64,000 nt of DNA from Rhodococcus oryzae (lineage in GTDB: Bacteria; Actinomycetota; Actinomycetes; Mycobacteriales; Mycobacteriaceae): assembly GCF_005049235.1 (NCBI RefSeq), contig NZ_SUMD01000005.1, positions 396,467 through 460,466 on the forward strand, written 5' to 3'. How positions within the stretch are numbered: position 1 is the first letter of the stretch; each line of letters opens with the position of its first letter. Below, one piece after another: positions 27,115-34,543 of this stretch. The notes beneath the pieces were generated by a model. It saw only the letters and a program-made list of their open reading frames with translations. It searched no databases and had not been told where the DNA came from. The translations under genes were made by a program, and so were the position numbers.

Positions 27115-28662
27115 TCAGACAGGGACCGCGGTCGCGCGCTCGCCCGACTCCAGTTCCCCCGGCGCCTCGACGAAGTCGCGGGACCGGATGAGCAGCAGCG
27201 TCGCGACCGCCGCCAGCGCCGCGGTCGCCGAACCGATCAGCAGGATGCTGTCGAGCGCCTCCGCGTATCCGGTGCCGGCGGCCTGCGCCGCGAGCCCTCG
27301 GAGTTCGGGCGGCATCGAACCGATCGCCGACGCCGTGCTGCCGCTGCTGACCGCGTCCGCGAACTCCCCCGCTCGGCCCGCGAGCGGACCCTCGGACAGC
27401 GCGGTACGCACAGAGTCGTCCATCCGCGAGGCCAGCAGGCTGCCGAGGGCTGCGACGCCGGTTGCGATGCCGACCTGTCGGAATGTCGAGTTGATGCCCG
27501 AGGCCATGCCCGCACGGTCCTGCTCGACGACGCCGACCGCGGTCGAGGCGAGCGGCGGGTTGATGAGCCCGGCCCCCGCGCCGGCGACGAGGAAGCCCGG
27601 GACGAACTGGGTCCAACTGCCCGCCGGGTCGACGTCGCGCATCAGCCACAGTCCGGCCGCGACCAACACGAACCCGGGACCGATCAGCCAGCGCACCGGG
27701 ACCACATCACTGAGCCGGCCTGCCACTCCCGCGGTCACGAAGATCGCCAGGGTCAGCGGCAGGAACCGCAGCCCGGTCTCGACCGCCGAGTAGCCCTGGA
27801 TGCCCTGCAGGAAGATCACCAGGTAGGTCAGCAGCGAGAACAGCGAGGCGGAGATGGCCCACGCGGCGATCAACCCGCCGCCGAAGGTCGGCACCTTCAG
27901 CAGGCTGAGGTCCAACATCGGTGCGGCCGTGGTCTTTTCGATAATGACGAAGGCCACGAGGAGGACCACGGAGGCCACCAGCGAACCCGCCACCGTGACC
28001 GACCCCCAGCCGTCGACGTGGCTACGGATCAGCCCGAACACCAGCGCGCCCAGCGCGGCACTGAAGGTCACGCAGCCAGCCCAGTCCACCCGGTGCGCGG
28101 TCGGCGCCCGCGACTCGTCGACCCGCAGCAGCGTCACCGCCAGCGCCGCGATCCCGATCGGGAGGTTGACGAAGAAGATCCACCGCCAGGACAACCCGCT
28201 CGTGAGCGCCCCGCCTAGCACCGGACCCACCGCCACCGCCACACCGGTGACGGCGCCGAACACGCCGAAGGCGACGCCCCGCTCACGCGGCGCGAACGCG
28301 CCCGCCAGCAACGCCAGGGACGTCGCGAACATGATCGCGCCGCCCACGCCCTGAACCGCCCGCGAGGCGGACAGCAGCACCAGCGAGTTGGCCACCCCGC
28401 ACAGCAGCGAACCGACGGTGAACACGACGAGGCCGACCGCGAAGACCAGCCGCCTGCCGTACTTGTCCGCGATCGTCCCCGCGGTGAGCAGGAAGGCCGC
28501 GAGGGTGAGCGCGTAGGCGTCGATCACCCATTGCAGATCGGTGAGCGAGGCGCCGAACTCGCGCTGGATGTCGGGCAGCGCGACGTTCACGATCGTCACG
28601 TCGAGCAAGAGCATGAACACCCCTGTGCATACGGCAATCAGGGTCCACCATTTCCGAGCCAT
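27115..28662 (-). CDS. MFS drug exporter (DHA2 family, 14 helices)
   Basis: A 515-residue major facilitator with about 14 predicted membrane helices. The first helix carries the DHA2 signature LLLDVTIVNVALPDIQ, followed by the WVIDAYALTLAAFLL helix. The cytoplasmic loop DKYGRRLVF is the MFS motif A, and SALVGG-type motif C residues appear as GPVLGGALTSGLSW. It is expected to export a drug or lipid by proton antiport. ATG 28662 has AAAGGGG upstream. It is divergent from a TetR gene, with two matching palindromes between them, so it is very likely TetR-repressed. Confidence 0.92.
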   Translation of the reverse strand: MARKWWTLIAVCTGVFMLLLDVTIVNVALPDIQREFGASLTDLQWVIDAYALTLAAFLLTAGTIADKYGRRLVFAVGLVVFTVGSLLCGVANSLVLLSASRAVQGVGGAIMFATSLALLAGAFAPRERGVAFGVFGAVTGVAVAVGPVLGGALTSGLSWRWIFFVNLPIGIAALAVTLLRVDESRAPTAHRVDWAGCVTFSAALGALVFGLIRSHVDGWGSVTVAGSLVASVVLLVAFVIIEKTTAAPMLDLSLLKVPTFGGGLIAAWAISASLFSLLTYLVIFLQGIQGYSAVETGLRFLPLTLAIFVTAGVAGRLSDVVPVRWLIGPGFVLVAAGLWLMRDVDPAGSWTQFVPGFLVAGAGAGLINPPLASTAVGVVEQDRAGMASGINSTFRQVGIATGVAALGSLLASRMDDSVRTALSEGPLAGRAGEFADAVSSGSTASAIGSMPPELRGLAAQAAGTGYAEALDSILLIGSATAALAAVATLLLIRSRDFVEAPGELESGERATAVPV

Positions 28663-28677
28663 GACCCACCCCTTTCC

Positions 28678-28721
28678 TGAGTGTGCACTCAAAAATAGCA
28701 TCATTTCTGAGCGTTTACTCA
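28678..28721. promoter_or_regulatory. Twin TetR operators between MFS exporter and tetR
   Basis: TGAGTGTGCACTCA (28678-28691) and TGAGCGTTTACTCA (28708-28721) share a 14-base palindromic pattern, TGAG(T/C)GT....ACTCA, spaced 30 bases centre to centre. One sits in the exporter leader and the other overlaps the probable tetR promoter, suggesting cooperative repression. Confidence 0.8.
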
Positions 28722-28755
28722 ATAATCTTTTCGTGCCCGGTAGGCTCGGCTCACC

Positions 28756-29382
28756 ATGACCACCGCACCCGCCCCGCGCCGCGGCCGGCCACCCTCAGGC
28801 GGCCGCGAGGAGATCCTGTCCGCGACCCTCGCTGTGCTGCGCGAACGCGGCGTCGCGAAGCTGACCACCCGCGAGGTCGCGAGGCGGGCCGGGGTGTCCG
28901 AGGGCAGCATCTACTACCACTTCACCGACCGCTTCGGCCTGCTGCTGGCGGTGTTCGAGCGGGGGCTGCGCCCGCTGGCCGACCTCAACCAGCGGGGATA
29001 CGGCGGGACCGACCTGCGCGGCACCCTTGCCGGGTTCATGGCTGCGGTCGAGGCCTTCCTGGACCCGGCCGTGGATGTGCTCACCGCGGCGCAGTCGGAC
29101 GCCGACCTGCGTGATGCGCTCGGCGCACACATGCGGGAGAATGACCTCGGCCCGCATCGCGGGATCACGATGTTGGGCGCCTACCTCGAGCAGCAGCAGC
29201 GCCTCGGCGTCGTGCGCGCCGACGTCGAGCCGGACACGGTCGCCTACACGCTGGTCAGTGGCTGCTACATGCGCGCCTCACAGGAGCGGATGGTCGGTCA
29301 CACCCTCGGCGTCGCCTCACGCGAGCAGCAACTGGACCTGCTCATGACGCTGCTCGTGCCCACCGAGGACGCCGTGAAGTAG
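28756..29382 (+). CDS. TetR-family transcriptional repressor of the MFS exporter
   Basis: A 208-residue regulator. The N-terminal Arg/Pro-rich tail leads into REEILSATLAVLRERG and the helix-turn-helix TTREVARRAGVSEGSIYYHF. The C-terminal domain binds an unknown ligand. It is transcribed divergently from the DHA2 exporter across 93 bases carrying two matching palindromes. The stop lies 14 bases before tRNA-Leu. Confidence 0.9.
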   Translation: MTTAPAPRRGRPPSGGREEILSATLAVLRERGVAKLTTREVARRAGVSEGSIYYHFTDRFGLLLAVFERGLRPLADLNQRGYGGTDLRGTLAGFMAAVEAFLDPAVDVLTAAQSDADLRDALGAHMRENDLGPHRGITMLGAYLEQQQRLGVVRADVEPDTVAYTLVSGCYMRASQERMVGHTLGVASREQQLDLLMTLLVPTEDAVK

Positions 29383-29395
29383 TCTGTTTCGGCAC

Positions 29396-29480
29396 GCGCG
29401 AGTGGCGGAATTGGCAGACGCGCCAGGTTTAGGTCCTGGTGTCTCAGGACGTGGGGGTTCAAGTCCCCCCTCGCGCACCA
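29396..29480 (+). tRNA. tRNA-Leu (TAG anticodon)
   Basis: Acceptor GCGCGAG/CTCGCGC, anticodon loop TTTAGGT with anticodon TAG, a long variable arm (class II) and a GGTTCAAGTCC T-arm. The terminal ACCA is encoded. No direct repeat of its 3' end was found nearby, so no integration scar is visible. Confidence 0.97.
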
Positions 29481-29505
29481 CGAGCAGTTCCACGAACTGC
29501 ACACA

Positions 29506-29546
29506 CGAGGCCACGAACTCGAAAGAGGTCGTGGCCTCGCTTCTTC
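29506..29546 (+). terminator. Terminator after tRNA-Leu
   Basis: Arms CGAGGCCACGA and TCGTGGCCTCG are followed by CTTCTTCTT. A smaller hairpin, GCAGTTC-CAC-GAACTGC (29484-29500), lies between the tRNA and this stem. Confidence 0.75.
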
Positions 29547-29628
29547 TTGGCGACAAGCCGCGGGGCGTTCGCCCCCGAGATTCGGGGAGTTGAGGTTCAC
29601 GCCTCCGCTCGAACTGCGCGAATTGCAC

Positions 29629-29997
29629 CTATTGACCGAAGGTGAACCGCAAGTTGGCGTTGATGAGTTCGTTCAGCCGCTTGCGCATTCGAATGATCGT
29701 CGCGACGTCGGGGACCGGATTCTCGAGGATCAGCGTCCAGGTCAACGTTGCACTGCCACGCGGCGGTCCGTCGATGTCGAATCGAATGTTGGCGTCTGGG
29801 CGCAGTAGCCAGAGCGAGGTCCACACGACGAGGTTCGGCTCGACGGATTCGGCGATCGAGGGGCGTTGTTCGTCGTCGTGGAGAAGTAGCCATGGACGGG
29901 TCGGGTCGCGATCGGGATTGGTCAGGGCTTCGTAGAGGACATGGGGCGGTGGCGGTTGGGTGCGGCGCTTGCGAGCTACTTCAGGCACCTGAGCCAT
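29629..29997 (-). CDS. Hypothetical protein, possible SRPBCC-like fold
   Basis: A 122-residue soluble protein, not confidently recognised. The C-terminal segment LINANLRFTFGQ and the central NLVVWTSLW..RPD..IRFDI pattern resemble small SRPBCC-like proteins, but this is tentative. ATG 29997 has a good AAGGAAGA ribosome site. Codon and base use look less GC-rich than neighbouring core genes, consistent with acquisition. It is the last gene in a patch behind tRNA-Leu. The 29547-29628 gap shows nothing. Confidence 0.65.
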   Translation of the reverse strand: MAQVPEVARKRRTQPPPPHVLYEALTNPDRDPTRPWLLLHDDEQRPSIAESVEPNLVVWTSLWLLRPDANIRFDIDGPPRGSATLTWTLILENPVPDVATIIRMRKRLNELINANLRFTFGQ

Positions 29998-30040
29998 TCT
30001 TCCTTTGTGACGTGTGGGCGCCTAGCCAACTCCATGGAGA

Positions 30041-30065
30041 GTCACGAACTCGAACAGTTCGTGAC
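30041..30065 (-). terminator. Hairpin downstream of the alkD-like gene
   Basis: Perfect ten-base arms GTCACGAACT and AGTTCGTGAC flank a five-base loop, 21 bases past the minus-strand stop of the AlkD-like gene. No T-tract is present. Confidence 0.5.
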
Positions 30066-30086
30066 CACGCGTCGTTTCCAGACGAA

Positions 30087-30749
30087 TCACCGGAGCTGCT
30101 GCCGCCGCACCATCTCGGTGATCCAGATGGGCGCGAACGGCGACGTGCAGTTCGGCGGCGTCGGGTAGTCCATGAGCACCTCCAGGCGCTCACCGATATC
30201 GATTGCCCGAGTACGGAACTCGGCGTGCTCGATCCCGATCTGAGCAAGGCAGTGGTTCATCGCCCACTGCAGCCGAGCCGGGGCGTCGCTCATCTCCGCC
30301 TCGATGATGTCCAGTAGTCCCGGCAGGTCGAGACCCTCAGGCTTCTTCGCAACCCGTTCGGTGGTCAACGCCCAGCCGGCACTCGCAACAACGGGATCCG
30401 GATCGGCGAACCAGGCCACACGCAACTCTTCGCAGTGCGGGTTCTTCTTCACCACATAGTTCACGAGCCAGTCGTGCACCTTGGGGGTGCGCGCCTCACA
30501 CAACATGCCGTCCAACTCGTCACGTTCGAACGCCTTCGGGCGGCAGATCAGGATCGCCAGCAGTCTCGCCGCGGTGTCCCCCGTCGCCCAGAACTGGCGC
30601 GAGAGTTCCTGTTGCGTCTTCAGCCGCTTCGCGATCGCGCGCAGTTTGCCGAGGTTCACACCGTGATCGTCACCGTGCTTCTCGTTCACCGCGCGCGCCT
30701 TCGGGTCCTCGAGCGCGGCGAGCTCGGACATCACCTCGGCCAGGGTCAC
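30087..30749 (-). CDS. DNA alkylation repair protein, AlkD/HEAT-repeat type
   Basis: A 220-residue all-helical protein of the AlkD-like family, HEAT-repeat DNA glycosylases that excise bulky or charged N-alkyl purines without base flipping. The recognisable blocks are GVNLGKLRAIAKRLKTQQEL, QFWATGDTAARLLAILICRP and DPVVASAGWALTTERV, plus the late NHCLAQIG motif. The GTG at 30749 overlaps the stop of the upstream VOC gene by four bases (GTGA), so translation is coupled. The operon ArsR-VOC-AlkD is unusual. Damage specificity cannot be deduced. Confidence 0.85.
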   Translation of the reverse strand: MTLAEVMSELAALEDPKARAVNEKHGDDHGVNLGKLRAIAKRLKTQQELSRQFWATGDTAARLLAILICRPKAFERDELDGMLCEARTPKVHDWLVNYVVKKNPHCEELRVAWFADPDPVVASAGWALTTERVAKKPEGLDLPGLLDIIEAEMSDAPARLQWAMNHCLAQIGIEHAEFRTRAIDIGERLEVLMDYPTPPNCTSPFAPIWITEMVRRQQLR

Positions 30750-31138
30750 GCCGACTTCTCCGTGATGATCTGGATGAGGTTCCCGCAGGTGTCGTCGAAG
30801 ACGGCCACGACCGCGGACCCGATATCGGTCGGCGGCTGTGTGAACACCACGCCCCTTCCGGTCAGCCGGGCATGCTCGGCCTCGACGTCGTCGACGGCGA
30901 ACTGTGCGAGCGGAATACCGTCCTCGGCGAGTGCATCCCGGTACGGCTTCACCGCCGGGTGGCGCGCCGGCTCCAGCAGGAGTTGCGGGCCGTCGGGCGA
31001 TTCGGGCGACACGACCGTGAGCCACGAATCGTCGCCGAGCGGAATGTCGTGGTGCTTCGTGAAGCCGAGCACCTCGGTATAGAAGGCGAGGGCCGCTCGC
31101 TGGTCGTCGACGAACAAACTCGTCAGATTGATTCTCAT
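30746..31138 (-). CDS. VOC-superfamily (glyoxalase/bleomycin-resistance-like) protein
   Basis: A 130-residue protein with the vicinal-oxygen-chelate double beta-alpha-beta-beta-beta fold. It begins MRINLTSLFVDDQRAALAFY, the standard first module, and ends with VVAVFDDTCGNLIQIIT, carrying the usual late glycine/asparagine pattern. Such proteins can be lyases or dioxygenases or can sequester drugs; metal ligands are not certain from inspection. The ATG overlaps the arsR-like stop by four bases (ATGA), and its own stop overlaps the alkD-like start. It is the middle gene of a fully coupled three-gene operon. Confidence 0.88.
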   Translation of the reverse strand: MRINLTSLFVDDQRAALAFYTEVLGFTKHHDIPLGDDSWLTVVSPESPDGPQLLLEPARHPAVKPYRDALAEDGIPLAQFAVDDVEAEHARLTGRGVVFTQPPTDIGSAVVAVFDDTCGNLIQIITEKSA

Positions 31139-31419
31139 TGATCGTCGCTCTCTCGGACAGGCCATCGTCTGCTGATCTCGGCGAGTGGCTCGGAATTGAA
31201 GTAATGAAATTTGGATCGTCCACGCCGCTCCGTCACGACCAGCCCCGCCGACTCGAGCACGCCGAGGTGCTGAGAGATCGCCTGACGCGTGAGGCCGAGA
31301 CCGTGCCGCACCGTGAGCAGGGAACAGATCTCGAACAGCGTCTGGCCGTCGCTCGCCGCCAGTTCGTCGAGGATGACGCGCCTCGTCTCGTCGTCGAGAG
31401 CGCGATAGACGTTGACCAC
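31135..31419 (-). CDS. ArsR-family winged-helix repressor
   Basis: A 94-residue regulator. It starts VNVYRALDDETRRVILDEL, with the recognition helix GLTRQAISQHLGVLESAGLV and the wing ERRGRSKFHYF. The metal-binding ELCVCDL motif of classic ArsR/SmtB is absent (the position reads EICSLLT), so it is a non-metal subtype, similar to those paired with glyoxalase or SRPBCC genes. The start is GTG at 31419. It is the first gene of the ArsR-VOC-AlkD operon and probably represses itself through the site just upstream. Confidence 0.9.
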   Translation of the reverse strand: MVNVYRALDDETRRVILDELAASDGQTLFEICSLLTVRHGLGLTRQAISQHLGVLESAGLVVTERRGRSKFHYFNSEPLAEISRRWPVRESDDQ

Positions 31420-31433
31420 GACCCCACCATAGG

Positions 31434-31456
31434 CAAGTCAACGCTTGCATATCAAG
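31434..31456. promoter_or_regulatory. Candidate ArsR operator
   Basis: Three alternating half-sites CAAG (31434), CTTG (31444) and CAAG (31453) create overlapping inverted repeats CAAG-N6-CTTG and CTTG-N5-CAAG, 15 bases upstream of the arsR-like start. Confidence 0.5.
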
Positions 31457-31476
31457 CCCTCGTGGACCCTTTGCCC

Positions 31477-31507
31477 GGTAGGTAACATTTCTATAACGTC
31501 ACCTACC
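31477..31507. promoter_or_regulatory. Inverted repeat upstream of MFS gene
   Basis: GGTAGGTaAC and GTcACCTACC form ten-base arms with one mismatch around an AT-rich centre (ATTTCTATAA), about 75 bases before the MFS start. This is operator-like in form; no regulator of this type is adjacent. Confidence 0.45.
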
Positions 31508-31582
31508 GCACACTCGGCCCATTAGCCATACTCCGTTGCGGTGTCGAGCGCGGCACCGCCGAATCGAAGCGGGAGATGCCGA

Positions 31583-32839
31583 ATGACAGCCGTTGGTGCC
31601 GAGGGGCTCGAAGCCAGTCAATCGGATCTGGGTGGGTCACCGCGGGCGTTTCCCGCCAGGCTGGCGATGGCGAACCTGGGACTCTTCCTCTCCGTGCTCA
31701 CGCCGGTGGTTGTCACGCTGCAACTGCGCGTCGAGCACCTCGATCCGGCACAGAAGGAGAACACCCTCGGCCTGGTACTCGGGGTCGGCGCCTTTCTCGC
31801 ACTGATCGGGAACCCGCTCGCCGGCCGCCTCTCCGATCGGACGTCCTCGCGTTTCGGACGGCGCAGGCCGTGGCTGATCGGCGGTGCCGTGGTGGGCACG
31901 GCGGGCCTGACGATCGTGGCGTTCGCGCCGTCGATCCCGGTGCTGCTCGTCGGATGGTGCCTGGCGCAGCTGGCCTTCAACGGGGTGATGGCCGCGTTGA
32001 CGGCGACCATCCCCGATCACGTTCCCCCCGCCCAACGAGGATTGGCCTCGGGCGCAATGGGATTCAGTCAGATGCTGGCGCTCATCGTCGGCGTCGCGCT
32101 GGTCACCGTGGTGCCGGGAACCGCGAAGATTCTGGTGCCCGCCGTGGTCGGCCTGATCCTGATCACCGCCTTCGCGGTCACCCTCCCCGACCCGCAGGCG
32201 CCCGCCCCCCGGGATCGGTTCTCGCTGCGGATGTTCGCGGGCAGCTTCTGGGTCAATCCGCGGCTCCACCCGGACTTCGGATACGCCTGGCTCACCAGGT
32301 TCCTGGTCATGCTCGGCGTCTCGATGCCGATGACGTTCCTGTTGTTCTTCCTGCAGGATCGGCTCGACCTCTCCACCGACGAGGCAGCCACCGCACTCGC
32401 GACCCTGGTCGGCGTCAGCTACACCTGCACGGCGATCGCCGCTGCCGTCGGCGGCTACATCTCAGACCGGGCGGCACGCCGCAAGGCCTTCGTGATCGGG
32501 TCGGCACTCATGCTGTCGGCCGGACTCGCGGTCCTGGCCATCGCGGACAGCTTCGCGATGGTGATGGTCGCCGAGCTCCTCCTCGGGATCGGCACCGGTT
32601 TGTTCTTCGCGGTGGACATGGCGCTGGTCACCGAGGTGCTTCCCGATCCGAAGACCGCGGCGAAGGACCTCGGCGTCATCAACATCGCGAACACGCTGCC
32701 GCAGTCGCTGGCGCCTGCCATCGCGCCGCTGATCCTGGCCGTGGGGCCCGACAAGAACTATCCGCTGCTCTTCACCTTCGCCGCGATCAGCGCGCTGATC
32801 GGGGCCCTGCTGGTCACCCGGATCAAGGGAGTGTCCTGA
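31583..32839 (+). CDS. MFS transporter (sugar/GPH-like, 12 helices)
   Basis: A 418-residue major facilitator with about 12 predicted helices. The motif A loop GRLSDRTSSRFGRRRPWLIGG is strongly basic and resembles the SLC45/GPH-like group that carries glycosides, rather than drug exporters. A second copy of the motif lies in GGYISDRAARRKAF between helices 8 and 9. ATG 31583 has GGGAGA upstream. It stands alone, divergent from the ArsR operon and before the LprD-like gene, with no sugar-metabolism gene beside it. The substrate is unknown. Confidence 0.87.
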   Translation: MTAVGAEGLEASQSDLGGSPRAFPARLAMANLGLFLSVLTPVVVTLQLRVEHLDPAQKENTLGLVLGVGAFLALIGNPLAGRLSDRTSSRFGRRRPWLIGGAVVGTAGLTIVAFAPSIPVLLVGWCLAQLAFNGVMAALTATIPDHVPPAQRGLASGAMGFSQMLALIVGVALVTVVPGTAKILVPAVVGLILITAFAVTLPDPQAPAPRDRFSLRMFAGSFWVNPRLHPDFGYAWLTRFLVMLGVSMPMTFLLFFLQDRLDLSTDEAATALATLVGVSYTCTAIAAAVGGYISDRAARRKAFVIGSALMLSAGLAVLAIADSFAMVMVAELLLGIGTGLFFAVDMALVTEVLPDPKTAAKDLGVINIANTLPQSLAPAIAPLILAVGPDKNYPLLFTFAAISALIGALLVTRIKGVS

Positions 32840-32930
32840 CCACGGTCCCGCTCGCGGGGCCGGGAGGAGGGTGATCCACGCCTCCCCGGCTCAGTACCGG
32901 CGGCTCCGACGGCTCGGGTACCGTCGTTGT

Positions 32931-33326
32931 GTGGCCAGTTCACCCTCCCGTCGCAGACCAGCGCTGATTCTCTTCGTCGTCATCGCTGCGGCCGGGTGTC
33001 TCGCGCTCGGCTGGTGGCAGTGGACTCGCTTCGAGGCCGTCGGCGGCACCGGGCAGAACCTGGGCTACGCCTTCCAGTGGCCGCTGTTCGCGGCGTTCGT
33101 GGTGTACGCCTATCGGCGGTTCGTGCAGCTCGAGGACCGCGACCCGTCCGAGGACGCGGCCTCCGCCTCGGAGGTCCGCGAGATCCCCGCCGACGTGCTG
33201 CCCACGCGCACCCGGTCGGGCGACCAGAAGCTGGATGCGGACAACCCGGACGACGAAGCCCACCAGGCGTACAACAACTACCTCGCGCAGCTCAGAGCCG
33301 GCGAGGCCGATAGGAGCAGCACGTGA
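32931..33326 (+). CDS. LprD-like membrane-associated protein (Rv1343c family)
   Basis: A 131-residue protein. After a basic start (SSPSRRRPALI) comes a hydrophobic segment with AAGCLALGWWQWTRFE, the conserved signature of the mycobacterial LprD family, where the cysteine is annotated as a lipidation site. A second hydrophobic segment (FQWPLFAAFVVYAYRRF) and an acidic, charged C-terminal tail follow. The lipobox is imperfect, so a two-helix membrane protein is equally possible. The GTG start at 32931 follows an AT-poor leader. It overlaps the DUF3817 gene by four bases, as a two-gene operon conserved in mycobacteria. Function is unknown. Confidence 0.85.
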   Translation: MASSPSRRRPALILFVVIAAAGCLALGWWQWTRFEAVGGTGQNLGYAFQWPLFAAFVVYAYRRFVQLEDRDPSEDAASASEVREIPADVLPTRTRSGDQKLDADNPDDEAHQAYNNYLAQLRAGEADRSST

Positions 33327-33682
33327 GCACGGCCCCCGACGAGACCGTCACCGCGACCGAAGTTCGCGACACCAAGAAGATCGCCTCGGCGCTGCTGCGC
33401 TACCGCGTCCTCGCCTACGCCACCGGCATCTGGCTGCTCGTGCTCACCGCGGAAATGGTCGCGAAGTACGTGTTCAAGGTGGACAACCTGCCGAGCTGGA
33501 TCGCGATCGTGCACGGCTGGGTCTACTTCGTCTACCTGATCCTGACGATGGACCTCGCGGTGAAGGTGCGCTGGCCCGTCGGCCGGACCATCGGCACCCT
33601 GCTCGCGGGCACCGTCCCGTTCCTGTCGTTCTTCGTCGAGCACTGGCGCACCCAGCAGGTCAAGCGCGACTTCGGCGTCTGA
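33323..33682 (+). CDS. DUF3817 membrane protein (Rv1342c-like)
   Basis: A 119-residue integral membrane protein with three predicted helices. The DUF3817 pattern is visible in RYRVLAYATGIWLLVLTAEM, HGWVYFVYLILTMDLAVK and AGTVPFLSFFVEHW. The GTG start overlaps the LprD-like stop by four bases (GTGA). A second DUF3817 gene lies at 56983-57345 in this window. No function is established for the family. Confidence 0.88.
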   Translation: MSTAPDETVTATEVRDTKKIASALLRYRVLAYATGIWLLVLTAEMVAKYVFKVDNLPSWIAIVHGWVYFVYLILTMDLAVKVRWPVGRTIGTLLAGTVPFLSFFVEHWRTQQVKRDFGV

Positions 33683-33700
33683 TCGCCCGGCGGCGATGCC

Positions 33701-33802
33701 CTAGGACCCGCCGCCGCCCAGGATCACGGGCTGACCCGTCAGGTACGCGATCAGGTACGTGATCCAGCCCTGCGGCGTCACGGGAATCATCATCGGCGAC
33801 AT
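33701..33802 (-). CDS. Possible small hydrophobic protein (33 residues)
   Basis: A short frame encodes MSPMMIPVTPQGWITYLIAY followed by a Gly-rich end (LTGQPVILGGGGS). ATG 33802 has a well-placed GAGGA eight bases upstream, better than many real starts here. It fills the gap between convergent DUF3817 and rdgB. The middle could form a short membrane-associated helix. Coding status is uncertain. Confidence 0.4.
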   Translation of the reverse strand: MSPMMIPVTPQGWITYLIAYLTGQPVILGGGGS

Positions 33803-33850
33803 CTGCACGTCCTCACAGCGATGGTCGGGGCGCAGGCCGCCCCGCTGGCC

Positions 33851-33913
33851 CGTCGAGTGTGCACCTTCCGACGCATCGCCCGAAAGGGGACGCGCGGAAC
33901 TGCACACTCGACG
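33851..33913. repeat. GTCGAGTGTGCA palindromic repeat, copy A
   Basis: Perfect 13-base arms CGTCGAGTGTGCA and TGCACACTCGACG enclose a 37-base spacer containing GCATCGCCCGA. Related copies lie at 63631-63697 and 63707-63773. This copy lies beyond the rdgB stop and may double as its terminator. Confidence 0.85.
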
Positions 33914-33925
33914 GACGGGCGGAAC

Positions 33926-34543
33926 CTAGCTGCCGGCCAGCGCGGCGATCGCGGGCACCAGCTGCGCCAGCGCCCGGCCGCGGTGCGAGGCCGCGTCCTT
34001 CTCCTCGGGGGTCAGCTGCGCCGCCGAGCGCGACTCCCCCTCCGGCACGAACACCGGGTCGTAACCGAATCCACCGTCGCCGCGGGGCTCCCTGGCGATG
34101 GTGCCTGGCCACGTTCCGCGCACCACCGACTCGTCGCCGCCGGGCACCACGAGGGCACAGGCGGAGACGAAGGCCGCTCCCCTGCGCTCGTCCGGCATGT
34201 CGGACAGCTGCGCGAGCACCAGTGCGGTGTTCGCCGCGTCGTCACCGTGTCCGCCCGACCACCGCGCCGACAGCACCCCCGGCATCGCGTTCAGCGCGTC
34301 CACCTCGAGCCCCGAATCGTCCGCGACGCACGGCAGCCCGGTGGCCGCGGCGCCGTCGCGGGCCTTGGCCAGCGCGTTGCCCTCGAAGCTCGCCGCGGTC
34401 TCCGGCGCCTCCGGGAACGGCGGCACCTCGTCGAGGCCGACGAGGTCGATGCCGCTGACCCCGGCCGCCTCGAGCACGCGCCGAAGCTCCTTGAGCTTCT
34501 TCGCGTTTCGGCTCGCGACGAGTAGTCGGACGGCCTCAGGCAC
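33926..34543 (-). CDS. rdgB: RdgB/HAM1 non-canonical purine NTP pyrophosphatase
   Basis: Hydrolyses dITP, XTP and similar damaged nucleotides to monophosphates and so keeps deaminated bases out of DNA and RNA. The 205-residue protein carries the family's start ([18 protein letters not shown]), the substrate loop [15 protein letters not shown], the catalytic [12 protein letters not shown] and the late FGYDPVF and SHRGRAL motifs. The GTG at 34543 overlaps the rph stop by eight bases. The rph-rdgB order is conserved across actinobacteria. Confidence 0.95.
   Translation of the reverse strand: MPEAVRLLVASRNAKKLKELRRVLEAAGVSGIDLVGLDEVPPFPEAPETAASFEGNALAKARDGAAATGLPCVADDSGLEVDALNAMPGVLSARWSGGHGDDAANTALVLAQLSDMPDERRGAAFVSACALVVPGGDESVVRGTWPGTIAREPRGDGGFGYDPVFVPEGESRSAAQLTPEEKDAASHRGRALAQLVPAIAALAGS

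Noticed and set aside
29396..29480. tRNA-Leu as an attachment site of an integrated element
   Set aside because: No duplicated tRNA 3' end, integrase or phage gene was found downstream.
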